Source: Psychrobacter sp.
GTDB taxonomy: Bacteria; Pseudomonadota; Gammaproteobacteria; Pseudomonadales; Moraxellaceae
NCBI GenBank assembly: GCA_029256865.1
Contig: JARIEH010000288.1
Location: forward strand, 1-6,119
DNA length: 6,119 bases
Reading direction: 5' to 3'
Positions 1-5,289 of this stretch are shown one piece after another; position 1 is the first letter of the stretch; each line of letters begins with the position of its first letter. The translations under genes were made by a program, and so were the position numbers. Under the pieces are notes generated by a model that searched no databases, was not told the origin of the DNA, and saw only the letters and a program-made list of their open reading frames with translations.

Positions 1-348
1 ATAGTCAATGACAATTTTGCCGCGATTGGTACTTGTGCTACCAACCACTAAATAAGGAATACCCAAGCTTTGCCACACGGGTAAAGTACCTGCTAGCTCA
101 CTACTACTGCGTGGCTGTTGCGGCAGATCTTTACTGGTGACATTCAGCTCAGTTCGACTCAAATCATTGAGAATAATAGGAGAAAGTACGCTATCACCTG
201 CAAAAGGGACAAAAGCCACTTGGTTCTGTTGTACGGGGATTTCATAATCTAGTTGTAATACGACAGGTGCAGCGAACACACTAGGAGCAACCAGTAGACC
301 TGAGGCGCTGGCAAGTAATGTTATTAATAGTTTTTTGTGAATACGCAT
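1..348 (-). CDS. tolB: Tol-Pal system periplasmic protein TolB, N-terminal part (cut by window start)
   Basis: The first 116 codons are present; the gene runs off the window at position 1. Residues 1-26 form a Sec signal peptide: basic MRIHKK, a hydrophobic core, then a V-F-A cleavage site before APVV. The mature part matches the TolB N-terminal domain, with family blocks such as VAFVPFAGD (residues 44-52), ILNDLSRTELN (59-69) and LPVWQSLGIPYLVVGS (89-104). In the family this domain and its extreme mature N-terminus contact TolA, while the C-terminal beta-propeller (not in the window) binds Pal. The ATG is fixed by an in-frame TAG at 364-366 on this strand. An AGGAG ribosome site lies at 361-365, 12 bases upstream, a slightly long spacing. 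It follows tolA in the same direction after 150 bases and has its own candidate promoter in that gap. Identity is secure. Confidence 0.96.
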   Translation of the reverse strand, partial: MRIHKKLLITLLASASGLLVAPSVFAAPVVLQLDYEIPVQQNQVAFVPFAGDSVLSPIILNDLSRTELNVTSKDLPQQPRSSSELAGTLPVWQSLGIPYLVVGSTSTNRGKIVIDY

Positions 349-393
349 AGCCAAATCAGGCTCCTAAAATGGTTAATGGTTGAGTGTGATGAT

Positions 394-422
394 ATTTTAA
401 GGGCATTATTACGTTAAGACAA
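394..422 (-). promoter_or_regulatory. Candidate sigma70 promoter for tolB
   Basis: Read on the minus strand, TTGTCT (417-422, four of six matches to TTGACA) is followed by exactly 17 bases and TAAAAT (394-399, five of six matches to TATAAT). Transcription would start near 387, giving a leader of about 40 bases before the tolB ATG. No hairpin with a T-run separates tolA from tolB, so read-through from tolA is also likely. A separate tolB promoter inside a tol operon is known from E. coli. Assignment here rests on motif match only. Confidence 0.5.
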
Positions 423-440
423 TAAGGCGTTCAGTGCAAG

Positions 441-460
441 TTACTTAAGCGAATTACTTA
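441..460. repeat. Pair of TTACTTA direct repeats upstream of the tolB promoter
   Basis: TTACTTA occurs at 441-447 and again at 454-460, a 13-base period, just upstream of the -35 box of the candidate tolB promoter. The position would suit an activator site or a curved AT-rich upstream element. Heptamers this short recur often by chance in AT-rich DNA, so function is only a possibility. Confidence 0.3.
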
Positions 461-498
461 GGGGAGTATTGGCGATAATCTGAAAAGATGATACACAA

Positions 499-1527
499 TC
501 AGTTGCTACCGTTAAATTGTACGGTAAAAGTAGGGTATTTAGGGTCATCGACATCAATTGGGAATTTACGAGTATCAAGCACTGCTTGTCTGGCCGCCTC
601 GTTCACGGTACTGTCAGATCCTGACACAGAAACATTGACCACATCACCATTGCTATTGACGGTAATGGTCAAGGTTGCCCGTTGAGTAGAACCTTTAGAG
701 GCGACTGGCGGATTATAATTGCGCTTAATTAAATTGATGATTTCGCTGTTACTCGCGCCTCGACTGCCACTTGAAGCAGAGCGACTATTTCCTTTTGCTG
801 TGCTCGCAGTATTAGAGTCACTAGATACCGTCGACTGACCCTCTGATAGGCTCATGTTTTTGTTTGAACCATCTGAGCTGCCAGTATTGATTTTTATATT
901 GCGATCGCTGCTGGTAGGACGTTCAATTTTAGGTGGGTTGCTCTCTTTATGTCGAAGTTCTCTAAGCTTCTCACGTTCAGCTTCAAGTTCTCTTTGTTTG
1001 CTTTCATCGATATGTTCGAGACCTTCTCGTGCGGACTCATCCAACTGCGCAGCCACGTCGGCTATATTGCGCTCATATTCTTGATTTTTTTCAAGTAAGC
1101 GTTGACGATGTTCTTGCGTCATGAGCATTGGTTCATCCGCAGAGTTATCTGAGCGCATGAACACAGGGACTTGTTGAGAATTTGGTTGCGAGTTTTGTTG
1201 AGCACTGTTTTGATTGCTGTTATTAGGATTGTTTGCGCTCATTTGTGTGACAGATGTTGCTGTACTTTCACTGCTGCTAGCCGCTTGTGCAGCAGCGCGA
1301 TTGGCCAATATCTGCCCTTGCATCTCGGCGAGTTGTTCTGGTGATACCATCGTCGTTTCAATGCTGCCCGCTGTTTCTATTTCAGGGGTTTGATAAGTAT
1401 AAATCAATAATCCAAGCACGATACCATGTGCCAATAAGCTTAATAGCGTAGGCAATGTGATCCCATCACCTTCAGGCTGGGTTGGTACATAGACGACAGG
1501 AGCATTAATCATGGCTTTGATACTCAT
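499..1527 (-). CDS. tolA: Tol-Pal system protein TolA (inner-membrane tether)
   Basis: 342 residues. TolA is anchored in the inner membrane, energised by TolQR, and reaches across the periplasm to TolB and Pal. Domain I: a short cytoplasmic tail and one membrane helix at about 25-46, containing S30 and H34 in the S-x3-H spacing that in E. coli TolA couples to TolQR. Domain II: low-complexity Ser/Asn/Gln-rich stretch (about 84-120), a charged Glu/Arg/Lys coiled-coil-like segment (about 138-195), then a Ser/Gly/Asn-rich linker (about 203-260). Domain III: a TolA/TonB-type C-terminal domain (about 260-342) with EIINLIKRNYNPP and RATLTITVNSNGDV. The whole protein has no cysteine, so domain III lacks the disulfide of the E. 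coli protein. The tether is shorter and much less Ala/Lys-rich than in E. coli (421 residues). No clear ribosome site precedes the ATG at 1525-1527; an internal Met6 is an alternative start with a weak GAG. Lies 97 bases after tolR. Confidence 0.95.
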   Translation of the reverse strand: MSIKAMINAPVVYVPTQPEGDGITLPTLLSLLAHGIVLGLLIYTYQTPEIETAGSIETTMVSPEQLAEMQGQILANRAAAQAASSSESTATSVTQMSANNPNNSNQNSAQQNSQPNSQQVPVFMRSDNSADEPMLMTQEHRQRLLEKNQEYERNIADVAAQLDESAREGLEHIDESKQRELEAEREKLRELRHKESNPPKIERPTSSDRNIKINTGSSDGSNKNMSLSEGQSTVSSDSNTASTAKGNSRSASSGSRGASNSEIINLIKRNYNPPVASKGSTQRATLTITVNSNGDVVNVSVSGSDSTVNEAARQAVLDTRKFPIDVDDPKYPTFTVQFNGSN

Positions 1528-1533
1528 TGACGT

Positions 1534-1546
1534 GACAGACTGTCTG
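1534..1546. repeat. Short overlapping palindromes just upstream of the tolA start
   Basis: GACAG-A-CTGTC (1534-1544) and CAGAC-T-GTCTG (1536-1546) overlap, two 5-base arms each around one central base, ending 7 bases before the tolA ATG. The spot is where a Shine-Dalgarno would be expected, and no good one is seen. It could be a small operator or simply chance. Nearby, AAACC (1581-1585) and GGTTT (1594-1598) form another small inverted repeat in the tolR-tolA gap, followed in the minus direction by an AT-rich stretch. Confidence 0.25.
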
Positions 1547-1624
1547 ATGGATTAATATCAGTAGGTATAAAAATTATTTTAAACCTTAGGCTTGGTTTGA
1601 TTGAAGTCATAGCAATTAACATCA

Positions 1625-2083
1625 TTACAGCTGCGGTGTTGGCAGTGGAGAGCCAGTTAATAAGCCTACCTTTTGGATACCTGCTTGCTGCAAGTTTGCC
1701 ATTAATGCCATAATGGCACCGTATTGGTTGTTTTGATCAGCATTGATCATCACTTGTATTGGTTGCTCGCCAGCAGTGTTATTTTGCGCTTGTAGATTTG
1801 ATAAGGTATTGATCAATTCAGGTTCACTGATGGGCATATCGATGTTGTTCTCATAGCTGATAAAGATTTCACCGCTGTCCGTTAAGGAGATAATCACAGG
1901 GAGCTGGTTTTGGCTCATGGCATTGGTCTGCTCTTTGGGCAAGTCGACATCGACTCCTGTGGTCAGCATCGGCACGGTCACCATAAATATCACCAATAAC
2001 ACCAGCATGACATCGATATAAGGCACAACGTTCATTTCAGCATTGAGCGATTTTTTTTCGCGGCGATAGGGACTCTGTCTCAT
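1625..2083 (-). CDS. tolR: Tol-Pal system protein TolR (stator subunit, ExbD/TolR family)
   Basis: 152 residues, close to the 142 of E. coli TolR. It has a short cytoplasmic N-terminus, one membrane helix at about 19-41 and a periplasmic domain. The helix carries the family block NVVPYIDVMLVLLVIF, with D24 as the conserved proton-relay aspartate (D23 in E. coli), followed by the VDVDLP block (44-49). The C-terminal amphipathic end has the usual GIQKVGLLTG signature (135-144). With TolQ it forms the proton channel that drives TolA. Its ATG overlaps the tolQ stop in an ATGA (2080-2083), indicating translational coupling, and an AAAGG in the tolQ tail lies close upstream. The ten-residue tail after GLLTG is slightly longer than in E. 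coli and proline-containing. Identity is secure. Confidence 0.97.
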   Translation of the reverse strand: MRQSPYRREKKSLNAEMNVVPYIDVMLVLLVIFMVTVPMLTTGVDVDLPKEQTNAMSQNQLPVIISLTDSGEIFISYENNIDMPISEPELINTLSNLQAQNNTAGEQPIQVMINADQNNQYGAIMALMANLQQAGIQKVGLLTGSPLPTPQL

Positions 2084-2817
2084 AGGCCTTTTACCTGAGC
2101 GACCGTGGCTCTACCTTCAGAAATAGCGGTTTCTCTCTCTGTCGTGTTTTGACCACTGGTTTCACGCTGTAGCATACCGGTCATCTCATCACAAAACAAA
2201 GCACGTGACTCATAGAGTCGACTTGATTTGGCGGTGAAGTGATTATAAGCCAATACGGCAGGGATAGCAGCAAAAAGCCCCATCGCGGTCGCAATCAGAG
2301 CCTCAGCAATACCAGGCGCAACAGAGGCGAGGGTAGCTTGCTCCGTCTGCGATAGACCTAAAAAGGCATTCATGATACCCCAGACTGTACCAAATAAACC
2401 GACGTAAGGGGCAACTGACCCAATACTGGCGAGAGTTGCTATTCCTGACTCCAGTAGCTGCTGCTGACGACCAAGTCCCACTCGCAGCTTACGCTCAACA
2501 CCATCAATGATGTCATCTTTGGGTTGGCGTTTTTTATGCATTCTTAAATATTCAGAAAAACCAACATAAAAAATTTGTTCAAGTCCTTGACGTTCAGGTG
2601 AGCCTTGCACGCCTTGATAGAGTTTGGCTAAATCCTCACCTGACCAAAACCAAGTTTCAAACTGCTGATCGAAATTTTTGGCAGTACCTAGGCGTGCGCT
2701 TAAGCGAAATATAATCACCCAACTGACCAAGGAAGCCAGTAACAACAGCGCCATCACAATCTGTACGAGCAGGCTCGCTTGGGTAATGAGGTCTATAATA
2801 TTTAATGATTCAGGCAT
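2080..2817 (-). CDS. tolQ: Tol-Pal system protein TolQ (stator subunit, MotA/TolQ/ExbB family)
   Basis: 245 residues from the ATG at 2815-2817. Three membrane helices are visible: about 11-37, a long one at about 129-155 with the block SVAPYVGLFGTVWGIM, and about 168-191 with GIAEALIATAMGLFAAIP. T144 and T177 fall where E. coli TolQ has the pore-lining T145 and T178. The cytoplasmic loop starts with the family motif FWSGEDLAKLY. TolQ forms the pentameric stator around a TolR dimer and uses the proton gradient to move TolA. An upstream in-frame GTG at 2824-2826 would add three residues (MRY). I prefer the ATG because a GAGTG sequence lies 8 bases before it and nothing better precedes the GTG. 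It is the first gene of the cluster: ybgC, which precedes tolQ in many gammaproteobacteria, is not next to it here. Confidence 0.96.
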   Translation of the reverse strand: MPESLNIIDLITQASLLVQIVMALLLLASLVSWVIIFRLSARLGTAKNFDQQFETWFWSGEDLAKLYQGVQGSPERQGLEQIFYVGFSEYLRMHKKRQPKDDIIDGVERKLRVGLGRQQQLLESGIATLASIGSVAPYVGLFGTVWGIMNAFLGLSQTEQATLASVAPGIAEALIATAMGLFAAIPAVLAYNHFTAKSSRLYESRALFCDEMTGMLQRETSGQNTTERETAISEGRATVAQVKGL

Positions 2818-2950
2818 GTAACGCACTCGCTAATAATTAACAATAACTGGCTCAAGCAACCATGCTGGAGTCAGGTAACCTCAAAAAAATCATTCAATGT
2901 TTATAATAAATACTGCAAACGCGAATTAACCCCTTAGTTTACTTCTAATT

Positions 2951-3042
2951 GAGACAAAGGTCATTTAATATTCGCTAAAATACCTACTCCATAGTCATTC
3001 TTTCGAATAGGGAATCCAATAGCTAAAAAGAACATTTGTCTC
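2951..3042. repeat. Widely spaced inverted repeat GAGACAAAGGT / ACATTTGTCTC
   Basis: GAGACAAAGGT (2951-2961) and ACATTTGTCTC (3032-3042) are complementary at ten of eleven positions, separated by 70 bases. CGCTA (2973-2977) and TAGCG (3044-3048) are a second complementary pair close to each arm, but in an order that does not nest within the first. Paired 11-base sites in a divergent gap could be regulator sites able to loop, or the ends of a decayed small element. No target duplication or terminal repeat was found to support the latter. Confidence 0.35.
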
Positions 3043-3122
3043 TAGCGGTAGGCATATATGACAGTTTTGTACCCACAAGGCACGGGTAATGATTGAATTT
3101 ACACACTAATTTCTCTAGAATG

Positions 3123-3153
3123 TTGCACTTTGTTAATACTGCCTTTTGATAAT
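3123..3153 (+). promoter_or_regulatory. Candidate promoter for the NCS2 permease
   Basis: TTGCAC (3123-3128, four of six matches to TTGACA) is followed after 19 bases by GATAAT (3148-3153, five of six). The spacing is longer than the ideal 17, so the promoter may be weak or regulated. Transcription would begin near 3160, giving an AT-rich leader of about 80 bases. The downstream inverted repeat overlaps the -10 box and the inferred start. Confidence 0.35.
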
Positions 3154-3181
3154 GACGTCGCCATTCATTTGCTGACGTCAT
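3152..3181. promoter_or_regulatory. ATGACGTC inverted repeat, possible operator of the permease
   Basis: Perfect 8-base arms ATGACGTC (3152-3159) and GACGTCAT (3174-3181), 14 bases apart. The right copy sits in an 8-base palindrome TGACGTCA (3173-3180), and the left copy is the same site with one change. The centre-to-centre distance is 21-22 bases, about two helical turns, and the sites overlap the -10 box and inferred start of the permease promoter. That placement suits a repressor binding as two dimers. The regulator is unknown. The RNA could also form this stem, but no T-run terminator follows directly. Confidence 0.4.
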
Positions 3182-3238
3182 CTTTATTTTAGGCACTAAT
3201 AAATTTGTTTTTTCACTAGCAAGCTGGGCGCGACATTT

Positions 3239-4534
3239 ATGAATGCAATTGAACGCTATTTTGGAATCAATGGTGAAAACACCACAGTCAAAACAGAAAT
3301 CCTAGCCGGTATCACTACCTTTTTGACGATGGCCTACATTATCTTTGTCAACCCCAACGTGTTAGCAGACGCTGGTATGGACAAAGGCGCTGTATTTGTT
3401 GCTACTTGTTTAGCAGCCGCAATAGGCTGCTTTATTATGGGCATTTACGCACGACTGCCGGTCGCATTGGCACCTGGTATGGGGCTTAATGCCTTCTTTA
3501 CTTATGGTGTGGTGCTTGGCATGGGCTATGCCTGGCAGACGGCGTTAGGCGCAGTATTTTTATCAGGCTGTTTATTTATCCTGTTGAGCTTATTTAAGAT
3601 TCGCGAATGGATTATCAACGCCATTCCGACCAGTCTTAAGCAAGGTATCGTCGCTGGTATCGGTGCATTTTTAGCTTTTATCGCTCTGCAAAGCTCTGGA
3701 ATCATCGTTGGTCGCGATGAGACGTTGGTGATGCTCGGTGATATGACAGCGTTTTCGCCTATGATGGCAGCGGTTGGTTTTTTTATTATCATTGGTTTGG
3801 TCTATAAAAAAGTCCCTGGCGCGGTCACCATTGGGATTTTACTTGTGACCATCATCAGTTTAATCACCGGTCATACGCAGTTTACTGGCATTATGTCAAC
3901 GCCGCCATCGATTGCCCCAACACTCATGCAGCTTGATATTGCAGGCGCGTTTGATATCGGCATGATTAGTGTGATTTTTGCTTTCTTATTCGTTGATTTG
4001 TTTGATACCGCAGGCAGTTTGGTTGGTATCGCCAATAAAGCAGGTTTAATCGATAAAGACGGTAATATTCCCAATATGGACAAAGCATTGCTTGCCGATT
4101 CAACGGCGACGGTTGCTGGTGCTATGTTAGGTACGTCATCGACAACCAGTTACATCGAAAGTGCCTCAGGGGTTGCTTCAGGCGGTCGTACGGGTCTGAT
4201 GGCAGTGACCGTTGGCGTGATGTTTTTACTGAGTATTTTCTTTGCGCCACTCGCTGGTATGATTCCTGCTTATGCAACCGCTGGCGCGATATTTTATGTA
4301 TCGGTATTGATGCTATTTACTCTAAAAGATATTAACTGGGAAGACTTAACGGAGGCAGCGCCAGTCGCTGTCGTATTGCTATTGACGCCGCTTACGTACT
4401 CTATTGCTGATGGTATTGCGCTTGGGTTTATCACCTTTACCGCGGTGAAGTTGATGACGGGTAAGTTCTCTGAGATTACCATTCCTGTTTGGGTGTTGAC
4501 GGCTATTTTGTTGGCGAAGTTAGTCTTGCTATAG
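3239..4534 (+). CDS. NCS2 family purine-base permease, AzgA-like (adenine/guanine/hypoxanthine transporter)
   Basis: 431 residues, the usual length for this subfamily, with hydrophobic segments over almost all of its length (NCS2 proteins have 14 helices). Family blocks are intact: TTFLTMAYIIFVNPN (26-40), ALAPGMGLNAFFTYG (76-90), FVDLFDTAGSLVGIANKAGL (251-270), ALLADSTATVAGAMLGTS (283-300), then STTSYIESASGVASGGRTGL (301-320). These place it with the E. coli AdeP/GhxP type of proton symporter rather than the UraA or XanQ types. The exact base (adenine versus guanine/hypoxanthine) cannot be decided by eye, so no symbol is given. The start MNAIERYFGINGEN is typical of the family; only a weak GGG (3226-3228) precedes the ATG. 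It stands alone, divergent from tolQ and ended by a strong terminator, so it is probably monocistronic. Salvage of external purines is the expected role. Confidence 0.93.
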   Translation: MNAIERYFGINGENTTVKTEILAGITTFLTMAYIIFVNPNVLADAGMDKGAVFVATCLAAAIGCFIMGIYARLPVALAPGMGLNAFFTYGVVLGMGYAWQTALGAVFLSGCLFILLSLFKIREWIINAIPTSLKQGIVAGIGAFLAFIALQSSGIIVGRDETLVMLGDMTAFSPMMAAVGFFIIIGLVYKKVPGAVTIGILLVTIISLITGHTQFTGIMSTPPSIAPTLMQLDIAGAFDIGMISVIFAFLFVDLFDTAGSLVGIANKAGLIDKDGNIPNMDKALLADSTATVAGAMLGTSSTTSYIESASGVASGGRTGLMAVTVGVMFLLSIFFAPLAGMIPAYATAGAIFYVSVLMLFTLKDINWEDLTEAAPVAVVLLLTPLTYSIADGIALGFITFTAVKLMTGKFSEITIPVWVLTAILLAKLVLL

Positions 4535-4550
4535 ATAGCTGAATCTATAG
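4529..4550. repeat. Perfect 8-base inverted repeat across the permease stop codon
   Basis: CTATAGAT (4529-4536) and ATCTATAG (4543-4550) are perfect complements around a 6-base loop, and the left arm contains the TAG stop. It would form a modest AU-rich hairpin in the mRNA just before the main terminator. No T-run follows immediately, so it is not itself a terminator. It may protect the 3' end or be incidental. Confidence 0.35.
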
Positions 4551-4582
4551 AGGTAGATATACAGACTAAGCTATTTTTCTTG

Positions 4583-4616
4583 AACCCTCCTTATTCGTGA
4601 ATAAGGAGGGTTTTTT
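4583..4616 (+). terminator. Rho-independent terminator of the permease gene
   Basis: The arms AACCCTCCTTATTC (4583-4596) and GAATAAGGAGGGTT (4599-4612) are perfectly complementary, forming a GC-rich-based stem that ends in a small CGTG loop, followed by a T-run (4611-4616). It lies about 50 bases after the permease stop. The opposite strand lacks a comparable T-run after the stem, so it should act mainly on rightward transcripts. It isolates the permease from putA. Confidence 0.93.
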
Positions 4617-4912
4617 GTTAAAAAGTTGCGTTCAATACACTCTGATTTAGCTCTATATGTTTATAAGATGAGTTACTTGCATTAACAATTATAAAAAAAC
4701 CCTGACGTAAGTCACCTTGTTATAACTACTTTGGCAACTGTTTGTTTTTCAATGGTATGTTTATGATGACAAAGGGATGATATCGTTAGTTTGGTTTTTG
4801 TATTCATGATAGGATAAATAAGTTAAGCGCATCACCTCAATCAACGCCGTAGAGGTTTTTCTTACAGTGAATTAGCGTCATAACAGATAAAAGATGAGTG
4901 TTGGTTAGACTT

Positions 4913-4963
4913 AAGCTTTATAGTATTTTTATCGATATTTTATAAAAATAAGCTTTTATAAAG
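4913..4963. repeat. AT-rich imperfect hairpin with flanking AAGCTTT(T)ATA direct repeats
   Basis: TATTTTTAT (4924-4932) and ATAAAAATA (4942-4950) are perfect 9-base arms around a 9-base loop. An outer pair CTTTATA (4916-4922) and TATAAAG (4957-4963) extends the stem, with unequal unpaired bases between. The outer parts also form direct repeats, AAGCTTTATA (4913-4922) and AAGCTTTTATA (4950-4960). The segment is almost free of G and C, so it would melt or bend easily. It could be a site for a nucleoid protein or an upstream element. Confidence 0.45.
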
Positions 4964-5011
4964 TGCGACCCGCATCTGAGTATCACCTCCATTCACTACT
5001 AACAAGAAGAA

Positions 5012-5061
5012 GGCATTAATGCCGCTTAGCTGTTCGTTGTTGCCTTTACATTGTTAATGTA
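5012..5061. repeat. Palindrome GGCATTAATGCC and nearby TACATT-gtt-AATGTA
   Basis: GGCATTAATGCC (5012-5023) is a perfect 12-base palindrome. TACATT (5047-5052) and AATGTA (5056-5061) form a perfect inverted repeat around GTT. Both share a CATT...AATG core and lie 35-36 bases apart centre to centre, upstream of putA on the same side as the candidate promoter. A loopless palindrome is more typical of a protein-binding site than of an RNA hairpin. The regulator is unknown. Confidence 0.4.
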
Positions 5062-5074
5062 GCCCGTTTAACAC

Positions 5075-5125
5075 TAAAACGACCTACTTGACCGTTTCCA
5101 GCCTATGCTGGATTTTCTCGTTTTA
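5075..5125 (+). ncRNA. Nested inverted repeat: possible structured RNA or leader element
   Basis: An outer stem TAAAACGA (5075-5082) with TCGTTTTA (5118-5125), perfect over 8 bases, encloses an inner stem TCCAGC (5097-5102) with GCTGGA (5107-5112) and a CTAT tetraloop. The two stems together enclose 51 bases. The inner hairpin followed by a T-rich stretch resembles a weak terminator, so an attenuator or the 3' end of a small RNA is possible. The right outer arm runs into a perfect TATAAT (5124-5129), but no -35 box lies at a suitable distance from it. No known RNA family is recognised. Confidence 0.3.
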
Positions 5126-5137
5126 TAATAGCGCCGT

Positions 5138-5165
5138 TTGATTTGTTGAGTGTTATAAGTATTAT
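5138..5165 (+). promoter_or_regulatory. Candidate promoter for putA
   Basis: TTGATT (5138-5143, four of six matches to TTGACA), 16 bases, then TATTAT (5160-5165, five of six matches to TATAAT). Transcription would start near 5172 and give a leader of about 118 bases that contains the alternative hairpins. The upstream TATAAT at 5124-5129 is a rival -10 box without a -35 box, which would need an activator. The choice between them is uncertain. Confidence 0.33.
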
Positions 5166-5176
5166 TAATTAATGAT

Positions 5177-5228
5177 CTATCTATTATCGCCAAAGATAAT
5201 GGGGTTCAAGAATTGATAATAGTGATAG
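5177..5228 (+). promoter_or_regulatory. Mutually exclusive hairpins in the putA leader
   Basis: The segment CTATCTATTATC (5177-5188) can pair in two ways. A local hairpin joins ATTATC (5183-5188) to GATAAT (5195-5200) around a 6-base loop. A longer stem joins all of it to GATAATA (5215-5221) and GATAG (5224-5228), 12 pairs with a 2-base bulge. The two cannot form together, the layout expected of a conformational switch. At the DNA level the repeated GATAAT/GATAG units could instead be binding sites. The sequence alone does not tell which. Confidence 0.35.
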
Positions 5229-5289
5229 GCAGTCAGATTTCCTACCGCACTATTTATGATGGTTTTTAAACGATAGTTATGGAGTTGCT

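Larger units (their letters stand above)
2818..3238. other. Divergent intergenic region between tolQ and the permease
   Basis: 421 bases without a convincing gene. It must hold the promoter for the tol operon (leftward) and that for the permease (rightward). For tol, an AT-rich stretch read leftward contains TATTAT/TATAAA (2900-2908) but no good -35 at the right distance, so I do not call it. The right half holds a promoter-like pair and the TGACGTC inverted repeat, listed separately. A small inverted repeat TACCC/GGGTA (3070-3074 and 3084-3088) lies between. No riboswitch or transposon remnant is recognisable. Confidence 0.7.
4617..5289. other. Long structured intergenic region upstream of putA
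   Basis: About 670 bases between the permease terminator and putA with no protein gene I can support: both strands are broken by frequent stops. The left part (4617-4900) is AT-rich, with only weak hairpins, for example ACCTC (4834-4838) with GAGGT (4852-4856) before a T-run. The right part (4910-5230) is crowded with inverted repeats, listed separately. The length and structure suggest regulatory DNA and a long leader for putA, or an unrecognised small RNA. Nothing here matches an RNA family I know. Confidence 0.6.

Noticed and set aside
469..479. TTGGCGATAAT shared (inverted) with 5183-5193 in the putA leader
   Set aside because: An 11-base match between two places in 6 kb, counting both strands, is expected several times by chance.
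488..685. Plus-strand reading frame of 65 codons over the tolA end
   Set aside because: It is antisense to the conserved C-terminal domain of tolA, has no family resemblance and no ribosome site.
854..1084. Plus-strand frame of 76 codons rich in Ser and Leu
   Set aside because: Antisense shadow of the charged helix of TolA; its composition follows from the opposite strand.
2824..2826. GTG as the start of tolQ
   Set aside because: It adds only three residues and has no ribosome site; the ATG nine bases later has GAG at a suitable distance. Not fully excluded.
3160..3238. Purine riboswitch in the permease leader
   Set aside because: The leader is short and AT-rich and shows none of the three-stem layout or conserved junction bases of purine aptamers.
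3526..4482. Minus-strand frames inside the permease (3526-3792, 3871-4083, 4294-4482)
   Set aside because: The plus-strand frame is a clear full-length NCS2 protein; these are shadows without recognisable domains.
4703..4714. TGACGTAAGTCA after the permease, resembling the upstream TGACGTCA site
   Set aside because: Only TGAC/GTCA are symmetric, no promoter is near, and TGACGT is expected a few times at random in this length.
4834..4860. ACCTC/GAGGT hairpin before a T-run as a terminator
   Set aside because: Only five pairs around a 13-base loop, with no gene or convincing promoter before it.
5173..5217. 14-codon frame MIYLLSPKIMGFKN as a putA leader peptide
   Set aside because: No ribosome site and a single proline codon, so no sign of proline-sensing attenuation.
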